NCBI RefSeq assembly: GCF_000340215.1
Contig: NW_006921533.1
Location: 8,717,282-8,781,281 of the forward strand
DNA from: Pseudocercospora fijiensis CIRAD86
Taxonomy: Eukaryota; Ascomycota; Dothideomycetes; Mycosphaerellales; Mycosphaerellaceae
Direction: 5' to 3'
Length of the DNA: 64,000 nt
The translations under genes were made by a program, and so were the position numbers. The notes beneath the pieces were generated by a model. It saw only the letters and a program-made list of their open reading frames with translations, was not told the DNA's origin and ran no database searches. This document shows, piece after piece, positions 10,940 through 22,439 of this stretch (position 1 is the stretch's first letter; each line of letters starts with the position of its first letter).

Positions 10940-13214
10940 TCTACTAGCTAGTAGCGGAGCTTATCGGTATATCCTTAGTCCGGATACGCACTTCGTACTA
11001 TACAATTTATACGACGAGCTTAAACTATTAGCCTTTCGTCCTCTAACTAGATACCTACCTTAGGCTACTACTACCGAGATACGTAATTCCGACTAAACTT
11101 ATACCGGCGCTAATAGTAGGCGGTATTCTACTAAGAGACGCTCTATTGTACTAGTAAGTAACTACGCTCTACCCGCTTATACGATACGGATAACTAGAGT
11201 AATATCTCGTAGTACGAACGGAGAGTAAAAGTTAAGAGGAGAGCTAGTATGCCTTATACTACGACTTACGTTAGATTCGGTATATTATAGACACCTAGAG
11301 CGACCTAATAGGTTAGATAACGAGGCTTATAGGTCTTCTTTCTACTCGAGGAATAGACGAAGCTTTAATAAGCTCGTTATTAGTCTAAAGGTACGGATAT
11401 TATTACTCCCTAGGAGGCGCTAGCCGTATTTACCGATAAGCAATTCCGTAAACTATAGGAGAGTTGTATCCGTATACCTACTACTACGCCGGAGAAAGAT
11501 ACTACGACGATAGACGTAGCTTAATTAGTAGCCTTACTATAGGGTAGCATTTCTCTAAGGACTATACTAGAGAAGAATACTATACTAATAGAGGTATCTA
11601 TATCCGGATCGTTACTATAGCGTAACCCTACTATAGGTAGTATACCTAGCCTAACTCCGCCTAATTAACGCCGACATAGCGATTGTAAAAGCCCTTATAG
11701 CTCGAACTCCGATTACAAGCCGCAAATTACGCCCTAGAGATCGCCCGGCGGTAATAGTAACGATAGCGATTCCGACTCGATAGTACCGAGTATTCGGCCT
11801 AACGACCGTAGCCCTAGTAAGGCAAAGCGTACGCCTAGAGCTCCTAACCCTACGCTATTAATAGGGCGGCCTAAGGTAGGATATATACGTACCTCTATAT
11901 AAAAGATAATCTACGCTAACGTACGAAGTAGGTAAAGGCGCGCTAACCTTCGCGCTAGCCGCCGGGCGGTAGTAAGCTACTACGTATTAACGTTAGCGTT
12001 CGGAGTAGCAAGCGACAAATTATAGAAAAGCCTTTTATAAAGAGCGCTCTTTTAGCTATCCGAGACTGTCTGCTATAATATATAAGTACGAAGCAAATAG
12101 AGTAGATACCCTAGCGATAGAGTAAGATCGAAGGCCTCGTTACGGGTTTCTTCGAAGTTAAGACCTACGTAACACTCGGGTAGCAGATTAAGTAGTAGAA
12201 CAAGTCGTTAATCGTATAGCAATATAGTAACCGGGCGTGTTTAGACTGTAACTAGGAATCTCCGCCGGCGTCGGTTACCTTAACTATATTCGGATTAGTA
12301 AAATTATTCGCCGATTACTACGGTACCTAGTCTTAGTCGACCCTCGAGATATATATATATATACCGTTACGTCTTCTACGGCGTTTTACGAGGGATTTAC
12401 GGCCCTAGAGTAGTAGATCGAACGTAGCGATACTTATAAACTCTAGATTATAGCGCAAGTTAACGCTATAAAGTACGGTATACCCGATCTAGTTATAACC
12501 CTTACGTCGAGGGAGTTCGTTAAACAAGCGATATACCGACTTACTATAAATAGAACTCGAAAGGAGAGAGACGATTAATTAGGGCTAGTAACGCTTATTA
12601 ATAATACTATTATATCGGGTCGTTTCTTCTATTAGTTTAAGAAAGCCGGTCTTCTAGGGCTCCGTAGCCTATTCGGAGCTTTTAACTAGAGATATTAGTA
12701 AGTTAAGATAAGAAATAGGGTCCCTATAAATTATATACTAACTCGATATATAGTTATAACTAGATCGGTACCGAAGTAGTCTACTTGATATAAAGGTTCT
12801 CGCTACGGCGGGACCGCTCGTATAGACTTAGATAAGTAGCTAAAAGAGTCTATAGTTAATCCGGTACTCGACTGTCGTCCGATTAGACTAATAACCGTAG
12901 AGCACCTAAATAAGGACGCTAGCGGTAAAGGCATATTAATTTACGAGTTATACCTACTAGTTAACGCGCCTCGATCGCTATTAATAGCTCTAACCCTAGA
13001 CGAGAATGCCGAGAATACGATATTCGATACTACGGATACCGCTAAGGTAGATAAACTCGTCGCTCGCTATACCTAGAACCTAGGTAAGGGTATCTATAAT
13101 AACGTATATAGCGACGGAGACGAATTAGTTAGCGACGAGGACGATATCGATACTAAGGACCTCGGTAGCGTAGAGAATATCGAAGTTAAGGATCTCGACG
13201 AGCTACTATACTAA
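10940..13214 (+). pseudogene. ORF relic B, unidentified, paralogue of relic A
   Basis: The stretch 12541-13214 is a single frame of about 225 codons interrupted only by TAG/TAA, one TGA and no visible frameshift, and it ends at TAA 13212-13214. Before it, a low-complexity region near 11680-11860 is rich in Ser, Asp, Arg and Pro and suggests a disordered linker, and a second coding-like stretch covers 12120-12500. The tail is acidic (Asp-Glu-Asp-Asp-Ile-Asp, then Lys-Asp-Leu-Asp-Glu-Leu-Leu) and matches relic A. No catalytic motif is visible. Two diverged tandem copies would themselves be RIP targets, which fits the heavy damage. Confidence 0.55.
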
Positions 13215-13379
13215 TCGTAATATATAGGGATTATGCCTAGGGCTTAGCTATAATTAGGCTTATCGGCTCTAGATATCGCGAATAAAGACCTAACGCTCTC
13301 TAAGGGAGATGCTATTATACCTAATCTCTATTTATTTCGTGTCTAGTAGTCTACTAAGATGCCGTAGGGTTTACTAATA

Positions 13380-13428
13380 TAGGTATATTAACCGCTATCT
13401 ACGCTACGGCTCCTAATTAATATACCTA
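13380..13428. repeat. TATATTAAT-type hairpin, locus 2
   Basis: Same 12-bp arms and 25-base loop as at 10402, within repeat copy 3. Confidence 0.85.
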
Positions 13429-13548
13429 TAGGCTATAATTGTACGGCGAGCGGTACTATATATAGCATAGTCTATACCTGCTCCTAAATCTTAATAAAGA
13501 CCCGTATTGTCTTATCGTTGCTATTCTAGCCGTATCTATATACTTGAT

Positions 13549-13592
13549 TTCCGTAGGACCGCCCTAGCGAAAGGTAGGAAGTCCCGTAGACC
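13549..13592. repeat. Double-hairpin module, copy 3
   Basis: GACCGCCCTAGCGAAAG is followed by TAGGAAGTCCCGTAG. Here the second stem is weakened, apparently by G-to-A change. Confidence 0.7.
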
Positions 13593-13949
13593 CCTATCGG
13601 ATCGTACCGTTAACTGTACTAATTATACAGGAAATAAAAAGTGCTCTAATTTTAGCGGAGATATATCGTATATATAATTCGTAGTAATATCGACCGAGAA
13701 CTATATCTCTAGTTAATAGAGGTATAGGGGTTACTATAATTATACCTTATAGATATACCGCCCTAGCGGTATAGGGATAATATTAGATAGCCGTAACGTA
13801 TAGCGAACAAACTAGTAGAGCCGTCGACTAATCTAGCTTAGCTTCCTTAGCGTTCCCGCGCAAGCTCGAAGGTTTATAAACAAACAAATAATAAGCCGAA
13901 TCTATAACCGAGGAATATTAAAAATACGCTCTTACGGGTTTTAGGAGGT

Positions 13950-16900
13950 ACGTATGCCTTCCTATACTACCGTATCTACCTACGACCTCTAATATAGCTT
14001 TCGCCTCGAGCGTACGAAGATAGCTCCGTTTTACGGATAATTATAATAAAGCTAGTTCGAAATCTAGTTTCGCTACCTCTAGAACTAGCGATTCTAAGAT
14101 CGAAGCTAAATAACCGCGTAATCGCCTATACCTTTCTTACGTAGTTACTAACTCCGATCCTTAGCGTACTTAACGTTAGGTCGAGACAACCCCTAGTAAA
14201 AACTATCCTCTATACGTAACAATATCTACTAGTAATAACTATAGTCCCGTAATATATAAACGCCTAGACCTAAAGGCTACCGCTTTATATTCCGGGTATA
14301 TACTACGGAAGAAATAGAAGTATAGCATAGTCGGTATAAGACCTTGTCCTATACCTACGCCTACTAATTAAAAGCGCGCGATCGATACTCTAGAATATAC
14401 TTTATTATATCGCGATCTTGTAGTACGGAATAATACATACGATACGGTACGCCCTATTACGACTACGGAAGACTATATAAATACCGCTATTTAATATATT
14501 AAGAAGCGTCGAGACTAAAGACGTACAATCTACGAGCTTATATCCTCCCGTATATAGCCGGATATCCTATTCCTACGCGATAAGAAACAATTACGTCGAT
14601 AGTTAGACGAAGAGTTTAAGCTTATCTACGCCGTACCTCGACCCTATCGGATAGTATAGCGCTACTATAACCTTAATTAGCCTAACGATTAAACCGCCTA
14701 CTTTCTACCTAAGATTAGGTATATAATTAATAAAATACTCGACCGACTCGATAAATTAGACGGTACTATTAGTATCTATCTTCCCGAAGATATTAACGTC
14801 GAATACGAGGACTATAGTATATAGAGGCGCACGCTATTAGAGATTCGAGACTACTTTACTTAATCTAACTAGGCGTACCGTAGCTATACTAACGTACTCG
14901 AATTAGGAAGCGCTTAGCTTTAACTAGACTTTAATAGCTATTATCCCGAAGAGATACTCGAGGTTAACTTAGTAGAAAGAGTACGGCGGAGAATAGAGAA
15001 TTACTTTAGTCGGGTAGACGAGTAGGCCTGCCTTAAGATACCTCCTCTACGGTAGTTCTAGGTTATAACGACGAAAGATATAACCTTACCGGATTATATT
15101 AACTCGATAGGTTATAGCACCCTTATTATTAGCGTCGAAGGAGAAAAGAACTAGCTAGTACCGCGTAGTAAAAATAACCTCGTTTAGTAGAGTTTTATAG
15201 AATAAGGCTCCCGAGGGTTACGATATACGTACGGTAGGGTATATATACCTATATAACCTAGAAGTCTACTATACGTATTATAGACTAGTAATATTAGCGG
15301 GCAACTAACGCTAATATATATTGTAATAGCATTTAGGCGCCTAGAACGGTATATATAGTCGATACGACCTAAGACTCTCTAATCTACGGATGTTACTTCC
15401 TTATAGCGGCTTACCTATACCGGATATAGGATATTCTCCTATATATTTAGCGAAATCCGCATTTATATAACGAAAGACCGTATACTAACGACTAGTAACG
15501 ACTAACAATCGCCGTTAAGATACTAGAAGATTATTACCTCTTTAATAGCTTAAAACGATATCTAAACCTAATATCGTTACTACCGTACCTTCGTACGCGT
15601 AGTATAATTGCGGCGGAATAGCCTCGTAACGATAAGAAACTTAAAATAGGAATACGGGCGCAACGCTTTAAAGGCCTCCTTACCGGGAAAAAGGGTATAC
15701 CCGAAACAATTTAGCGCTTTTAAGGGTAATACTCGATCCTACCGACCCCTTATACTTATACTAACCGAGTCTAGTAATCTTAGTAACGAGGTAGAGTCTA
15801 TCCTTAAAGGATAGCCCGATTTCAATATTAAGGATTAGGAGGAGGACCTAGTAAGGGATATAATCTAAAGCGTAGAGGAAATAGTGTTTCTAATATAGGC
15901 AACTCGGTAGGTTCTTTATACTAGTAGGCAGTTCTTAGAGGGCTTAGCGTAGGTACTAAGACATACCTACGCAATTAATACTACTAGTACTAGATATGTC
16001 CTACTTAACTCCTCCGGTCGTAGCTTACTTACGCCCGTTATCGGTCTAGTAGGCACTATCCGATCGTAATTGCGCCCGGTGTAATTAACCTACGTAGTAG
16101 TAAGTAGGTATATTAATATTAGCCCGCGATACGGCAGCTAATTAATATACCTATCTATACGGTAGACTACCTACGATATAATAACGTATATCCGTCGAGG
16201 TAAGATCTCGATAAGCTCTACGATTCCGATATCCGAAGGACTAAATAAACTATATTAGTCGTCGACAGCTAAGCTATCGGGCGTATTAGTTGCTAACTAA
16301 AGTATAGACTCTACCTCGACTAATAACCGGCTTTATCGGTAGACGAAGCCTAGCGAGCGCAAGTCTCGTTCTTACTTATAAGCTCCTATCTATCGGTAGT
16401 TCGATTAGGTATAGTATGCCTTACGTAAAGCATAAGTCCGAAAACTTACTAGCGCGTAGAGACGCTTAGGCCTACCCTGCTTCCTTCCTATTTTCGTTAA
16501 AGATTCGCGTTACCCTATAATTAAAACAATTACGCGGTTAGTAAACTCTATCGTCGACGTATTTCTAAGAACTATCTACGCTCTTTATCTTACTCGTCCT
16601 TTAGCGCGCCTACCGTGCTATCTACTACTATAGACACCTACCCTCTAGTAGATTATATCGGCCTATATTGTACGCCTCTAGGTAAAGAATCTATCGATCC
16701 TACGACGCTATAGGTCGTCGTAGACCGCGATATAGGCAAGTAGTTCGACTCTATACTACTACGCCTCCTATTCCCCGATTACGAGATTCCTAAAGTCGAT
16801 ATTACCTTTACGATTACCCGCGTTACCTTTACTATATAGAGGTTAAATTACTACGTATAAAAAATTAGACGAGTACTAAGGTAGAGACGATAAGCGGAGC

Positions 16901-16970
16901 GCCTACTACCGCTATAAGATCCCCTTATCTATATACTATTTGCCTATAAACGTATACTATCTAATCGTTA
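13950..16970 (+). pseudogene. ORF relic(s) C, unidentified, interrupted by the chromovirus
   Basis: The best open frame is 14460-15200, where about 250 codons can be followed with TAG/TAA at likely Gln or Trp positions. It is rich in Arg, Asp, Glu and Tyr, for example Ile-Lys-Lys-Arg-Arg-Asp and Tyr-Glu-Asp-Tyr. Coding character continues in shifting frames to 15720 and again at 16400-16970. I recognise no family. The region ends exactly at the target-site copy of the 16976-24181 element, and the pre-insertion sequence continues at 24187. Confidence 0.4.
16105..16153. repeat. TATATTAAT-type hairpin, locus 3
   Basis: Perfect 13-bp arms TAGGTATATTAAT / ATTAATATACCTA around a 23-base loop. The flanks are unlike the A-tailed repeats, so only the hairpin module is shared. 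Confidence 0.85.
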
Positions 16971-16975
16971 GTAGT
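16971..16975. repeat. Target-site duplication GTAGT, left
   Basis: The five bases GTAGT directly precede the left LTR and are repeated at 24182-24186 directly after the right LTR, as expected for Ty3/gypsy integration. Confidence 0.85.
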
Positions 16976-17171
16976 TATAAGAAGGGTATATTAGTAGGTA
17001 GATAGGGTAGTAGTAGGCACGAGTAGTATTCGATAAGGAGCTAGGAGGAGAGGGAGGAAGGCAGGTAAGTTAGCCTATTACTAAGCGCCAAGCCCTGCCT
17101 AAGGCACTAAGACCCTAGCTTCACTTAGCCTAGTTACATACCAATCGCGTATAGCCTCTTTAGCCCTAATA
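16976..17171 (-). repeat. LTR of the chromovirus (3' LTR in element orientation)
   Basis: Direct repeat of 23986-24181, from TATAAGAAGGGTATATTAGT to TCTTTAGCCCTAATA. Confidence 0.93.
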
Positions 17172-17173
17172 TA

Positions 17174-17187
17174 CGCTTCCCTTCTAA
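17174..17187 (-). other. Polypurine tract
   Basis: On the minus strand AGAAGGGAAGCG lies just before the 3' LTR, the usual place for plus-strand DNA priming. Confidence 0.6.
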
Positions 17188-18458
17188 AGGCCGCGCCCTC
17201 GTAGCCTATCTATATTCTACGACCTCTATCGCCGCTAACTTAGCAAGTCTAATAAGCTGCTTAGCCCGCGCTAAATTGAACACTTAACTACCTAATTATA
17301 TAACTATGTCAAACCTCACCTCTAATATAACACAATGTCTAACTCTAACTACGCTATTACTACGGCTATAGTAATACTAAGGTGCTATATAGCTATATAA
17401 ATTGAAGGCTAGCAACTAATTACAATACGAGCGCACCTTCCCTACTGTAATAGGTAGGTATACGGGGTATTGCAGTACTGCTCCCGTTCTAAGTAAGATT
17501 GTCCGAGTTCTTTACGTCTACTCTTAAAAGACCTAGAAATGTCCGCTCCGAGGGTTTGTCCGTTCCGAGGGTTGTTTTTATTATTACGAGGACTATTATT
17601 TACTATCGTAGTTTTACTAGCCCTAATTAGTTAGGTTTAGCAGCCTTTAATTGTCAATCTTATCTTATCTTTTAAAAAACACAGCTCGTCTAGTTTCTAT
17701 AGGTAAAGGCTATTATAAGTGTAGTAGTAGAGGTTCGCCTCGCTTAAAGGATTAGATAGATCGAGGAGTAACCTATTGTCCGTAAGATCGACCCCGGCTA
17801 GCTTAGCTCTATAGTTTTGCCCTTAGTTAGTCTATTAGTCGCTTAATCTTTTAGGCGGCTTAAAGTTTTAACTCGGCTTTAAAGTTTTAATCAAACCTTT
17901 AATAGGCTTAAAGCTTTAATCAAAGTTTTGATTAAAGGTGCCTTAGGCTCGTAGTATAGGTAAGGTTACCTTCGTAAGTGCAGCGATAACAGTAAGTAAT
18001 GTTAATAATAGCGGCGCTAGTCGTCTTAGCGCTAACTTTACCTCGCTTCTAATCTCCTTCTTCTACTAATAATACACTCCGCAATACCGTTACTAATATA
18101 GCCGCGCCGGCCGTGCCGCCCTTTAGTATAGGCGAGACGCTGTTATTATTATTATTATTACTATTCTACGCGCACACGCGCCGCCCTCGCCGATCGCCTA
18201 GGCCTCGAGGCCTCGATAGAAGGAAGGAATAAGAGGGGGCGTTAAAAGGAGGGTCTTATAGGGTGCGCTAGTAAAGAGGTAGATTCCTTAAAAGAGTAGG
18301 GGATTAGTCGACAGTTATAGCGCGCTCGTTAACACTTAGTGCGCGTCCGCTATAGTAGTATAGTTTTATTGTCCTTCGTTGCTAACAATTGCCCGCTTCT
18401 AATTAGTTAGCTAATAGCACCCCGGGGGTAGCATTATTCCTAGGCGACATTATAGGCA
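17188..18458. other. Long non-coding 3' region of the chromovirus
   Basis: No coding frame is visible between the end of pol and the LTR. It contains two copies of a TCCG(T/C)TCCGAGGGTT motif near 17543-17575, repeated TTAAAGTTTTAA-like motifs near 17850-17935, a perfect palindrome (17914-17937) and a TTA microsatellite (18132-18155). A 1.3-kb 3' untranslated region is long for this element class, so it may hide a further insertion. Confidence 0.5.
17914..17937. repeat. 24-bp palindrome
   Basis: CTTTAATCAAA, two bases GT, then TTTGATTAAAG: perfect 11-bp arms inside the element's 3' non-coding region. Confidence 0.9.
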
Positions 18459-19620
18459 TTATAAGCTCTTAGCCTTCTTCGTATTCTTTACGCTAGTCTA
18501 ATACTTATCTAACAACTTAGTTATATCCTTAAACGAGTCTTTAGCCTCCTATAAGTCCTATTTAGGTGAATAGCCTTACTATCTTAATAGGTACTCCTTC
18601 TTGCCTTGCCTAGTCCGGTGCTTTAGAATACGTTCTATAGACTATAGCTCTTTACTATCCGCTAGTATGTCTTCGTGTTTAGTAGGGGCTTTATCCCCTT
18701 CGCGTAGGTAGTACGGCTTAAGGAGGGATATATAGAAGGTATCGTAGATAGTGTAATAAGGTAGAAGCTATAACTAGTAAGCCTATATGCCCTTAGCTTC
18801 TCGAATGCGGAATAGGCTAATGTATCTTAGTACGAGCTTAGGCCTTGTTTTGCTATTAGGTAATAGGTGTTTGCGGATACGGAGGTTCTTAGTGCTTAGT
18901 ATAACTAGGTCGCCTTGCTTGAAGGTTATTAGCGTATAGTGTTTGTTATAATAGGTCTTTTAGTACTCTTAAGCCTTCGTCAACTTCTCGGCTATCTTAG
19001 TATAGATTTCTCGCATCTTTTGAACCCTCTTAATAGCTGCTAGTGTCTTAGGTATTAGTACTTAACGCGCTTCCCTTTCCTTACGCTCGGCCTCGAGCGA
19101 TAGGGGGTCTTGTAGCATCGTAGCGTTCTAGCCTATTATAGCTATATATAGTAACACCTTAGTTAATAAGTGGACACTATTATTGTACACGAATTCAGCT
19201 AGTTGTAGGAGGTTAACCTAGTCGTTAGGATTCTCGTTAATATAGCTGCGCAGGTATTGCTATAGGGTAGCATTCTACCTCTCTATTTAACCGTTAGTCT
19301 ATAGATAGAAGGCTATTAATAGCCGATGCTTTAGTCTTAGCTATAGGCATATTTCGCTCTAATAGTGCGATATGAATGTCGAGCCCCTATCGGAGACTAT
19401 CCCCTTAGGGGTTCCCTAATAGGTATAGAAGATATTAGTCTATAGCGCCTTAGCTAGGTTAATAGCCGTCTAATCCTTTCGGGTAGGAATGTAACGAGCG
19501 CCCTTAGTGAACCGGTCTACGATAACTAGGATAGTATTATATACATCCTTGCTTCCCCTACGCTTAGTAGGCGGAAGGCCTATAATAAAATCTATTATAA
19601 GCTTAGCAAATGGCTTCTTT
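18459..19620 (-). pseudogene. Integrase core and chromodomain of chromovirus pol
   Basis: The minus-strand translation shows hallmarks of a Ty3/gypsy integrase: Asp-Arg-Phe-Thr-Lys near 19515, Val-Ser-Asp-Arg-Gly-Ser (second catalytic Asp) near 19390, and Thr-Asn-Gly-x-Ile-Glu-Arg (catalytic Glu) near 19290. About 200 codons further on, 18459-18632 reads as a chromodomain: Arg-Ile-Leu-Lys-His-Arg, Gly-Lys-Lys-Glu-Tyr-Leu, Gly-Tyr-Ser and a C-terminal helix Leu-Leu-Asp-Lys-Tyr. The aromatic-cage Trp codons are now TAG. The reading ends at TAA (18459-18461). The chromodomain would have targeted integration to methylated-histone chromatin. Confidence 0.9.
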
Positions 19621-20333
19621 AGAACAGGGAGTGAAGACAACTCGCTAAATAGTAAGTGCTTTAGTACTTTAACTCGTTAATATACGGCACACGTATTTAC
19701 GTAGTCCTTTATATCCTGCTTACTATTTAGCTAGTAGTATATGCGCGATAGTAGCTCGTACGACCTCTCTATACTATAGTAACCGGCAAGCTTACTATTA
19801 TAGTATCGCTTGAGAAGTTCTTATCTAATCGATTGTTTAGCGGGGATATAGTATCTGCCCTTAAACCTTAAGTAACCTTTGTCGTCGATCGACTAATTAC
19901 TCTTACTAGATCGAGTCTTTCGCCTACTTATAAGCTTGTCGATACGTTTAGCAGTAAAGGCGTCCCTCTGCTAAGCCCGTAATAGCTTATCTATAAACGA
20001 TTAACTATCCCTATTTGCAAGGTTATTTAATAGCACCCTCGCTATTAAACGAGGTACGTATTATATATATCTAATAGCACTAGCAGCCGGATTAACTATA
20101 GTAGTACTATCGCTATTACTATATATTACGATATCGACTAGGGAGTTATTATAACTTCTCCTATCTATGTCCTTAGCCCTTGCCTTAATACGCACTATTA
20201 ATATAGCAAGAGTATTAATATACTTTAAGCCGTCGCGGAGTCCGGTAAGCCGCTTATCCTACGCGTACTTATTAATAATACGGGCTATAGCAATCTTATA
20301 CTATAGGGTTAGAAACAAAGAATTGATATATTA

Positions 20334-21720
20334 GGTCTCGCTATCGTAATTAGGTCGCCTCGATAGGCTATTAGTAGGGTTACTTACGCCTAGCCGGTAT
20401 AATATATTAAAATCAAACCCGGCGAGGTAGACGGCCTATCTAGCCTGTCGACCTATAACCCTAGTAACCTTAGTAATGCTACGGAGGTTGTTATAGTCTA
20501 TATAGACCTGTATTGTATATTAAGCCCTATCGAGGTAGTACCTCTAATGCTTAAAGGCCTCGATAATAGCTAGCAATTCTTGCTCGTAGGTCTCGTAGCG
20601 ACGCTTAGCGTTAATTATCTTTCTCGAGAAGAAGGCAATTAGGTACTAGTAATAGTCCTTGTCCGATGGTTAGGACATAATAGCTAATATAGCGAACTGT
20701 AAAGCGTTAGTCTTAATACGGATTAGTTTGCTTAGTACGAAATAGTGCAATAAGGGGACTTTAGCAAAGCGTTGCCCTAAGCCGTTAAAAGCGGCTTGTG
20801 CCTTGTTAGTCTATTTGAATTCCCTAGTCGGGTTAGCCTTAGTTTTAGTAAGCTTAGTTAGTAGCATTACATACCTCGAATAACCCTTAATAAACCGACG
20901 GTAGAAGTTAGTAAAACCTAGGAATAATTAAAGCTCCTTAATAGACGTAGGAACAGGCTATTTAGTAATAGTCTTAATCCGATTAGGATTAGCCTTAACA
21001 CTACTAGTTGATACGATAAAGCTAAGAAAGGCTACCTCCTTAGTAGCGAAGGTGTATTTAGAAGGCTTGCAATACAGTCTATAGGCTCGCAAGCGATCGA
21101 GTACCTTATAGACTATAGCCTAGTGCTCCGCGATATTAGGGGAGTATATATAAACTAGGATGTTATCTAGGTAAACTATATAAAGGTAGTCTAGTAGGCC
21201 GGATAAGGCCCGATTGATATAGGACTAGAATGTAGTAGGGGTATTAGCTAAGCCGAATAGTATAACTAAGTATTCGAAATAGCTATAGCGAGTGCGGAAG
21301 GCTATCTTCTATTCATCGCCCTTGCGAATACAGATACGGTAATAGGCGTCCTTAATGTCTAATATAGTGTAGTAGTAGGTACTAGAAAGGCGGTCGAGGG
21401 TCTTATTAATAAGCGGGAGTAGATAGCGGTCTTTAATAGTAACAGCGTTAAGCCTACGATAATTAATATATAGGCGTAGGCTACTATCCTTCTTTAGAAC
21501 AAACAGGATTAGTATACTAGTAGGGCTGTTACTATACCGAATGCGACCGTTAGCTAGGTTCTCCTCTAGGTACTTACGCAACATAGCGAGCTCTCGTTTA
21601 CTAAGGTTATAGAGGGGACTAAAAGGAACCTCTTTGCCCTCTATAATATCAATCTTATAGTCTGTCTCTTTAAACATAGGCAATGTCGATACTAAGTAGT
21701 GTTTAAACACATTAATATAG
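20334..21720 (-). pseudogene. Reverse transcriptase and RNase H of chromovirus pol
   Basis: An open stretch 21309-21710 carries RT fingers/palm motifs: Lys-Lys-Asp-Ser-Ser-Leu-Arg-Leu, then Tyr-Arg-Arg-Leu-Asn-Ala-Val-Thr, then Leu-Asp-Ile-Lys-Asp-Ala-Tyr-Tyr-Arg-Ile. It stops at TAG where the family has Trp (Gly-Asp-Glu-Trp). Further on, the catalytic Tyr-Leu-Asp-Asp box (21162-21173) reads Tyr-Leu-Asp-Asn. RNase H follows and ends in the connector Ser-Asn-Pro-Thr-Asn-Ser-Leu-Ser-Arg-Arg-Pro near 20340-20400. Even apart from the stops, the Asp-to-Asn change would abolish polymerase activity. Confidence 0.93.
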
Positions 21721-21929
21721 GTCTCTCGAATAGGCTCTAGTATACGCTCGAGCTAATTAGGGTCTATACTATTAGGGGGCACAGGCTTATTATCGTCGCC
21801 TAATAGGTCGACTATTAGGTCGGCTAAGGTAGAGGCTAGTATTAGGTTGCTAATAAACAGGACCCTAATATCATTAGGACACTCGCTAATGTCGATGTGT
21901 TTAATGTCCTCTCTCCTAGCGATTCTAAA

Positions 21930-22250
21930 TCGCTATTATTAACTGCCTAAGTCTATAACTATAGCATAGTGCTTAAGAATAGGGTTGCTAATAACAATAG
22001 TAGCTCCCCTATATAGGTTGTCTATATCTACTACGTAGGCAGTAAAGTCTAGTAGGCGTTTATTTCCGAGGTCGTCCTTTAGGGCTATAGGAATATAGTA
22101 GGCCCTATAGGTTAAGTGCCGAGCGTTATTAAACTAAGCAAGGGTTAGTAGGTTAGTCCTAGGCAGTTATCGAAGGTCTAATTACTTAGCTAGGCGATAG
22201 CTAATAAGGGCACTAACTGAATTTCCTAGATCTAGTATAACCTTAGTTTA
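21930..22250 (-). pseudogene. Retropepsin-like protease of the chromovirus
   Basis: The minus strand reads Val-Ile-Leu-Asp-Leu-Gly-Asn-Ser-Val-Ser-Ala-Leu-Ile near 22200-22240, matching the active-site region where the family has Asp-Ser/Thr-Gly. The Ser/Thr is now Leu. A further conserved hydrophobic stretch follows. The protease lies between gag and RT, as expected. Confidence 0.7.
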
Positions 22251-22439
22251 ATAGGTAGTGCCCTTCGTGTCCTATATAAGGTAGGAGCGTATTATAGCTA
22301 GCACAATGTCGATAGTCTTACGCCGCACAAGGCTAATAGTTAGTGCGGCGCTTATTCTTTTTTCGAAGGTTAGCCTATAGGGGTAGCGTTAGCTGCCGAA
22401 AGGTGCTTTCGGTGCTTAGCGGTAGTACGGTCGATTCGG

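Larger units (their letters stand above)
13145..13885 (+). repeat. A-tailed dispersed repeat, copy 3 (long)
   Basis: It parallels copy 2 from the acidic coding tail to the tail AAACAAACAAATAATAAG. It contains the TAGGTATATTAA hairpin (13380-13428) and the double hairpin (near 13549-13590). The block GACCCCTATCGGATCGTACC is shared with both other copies. Confidence 0.88.
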
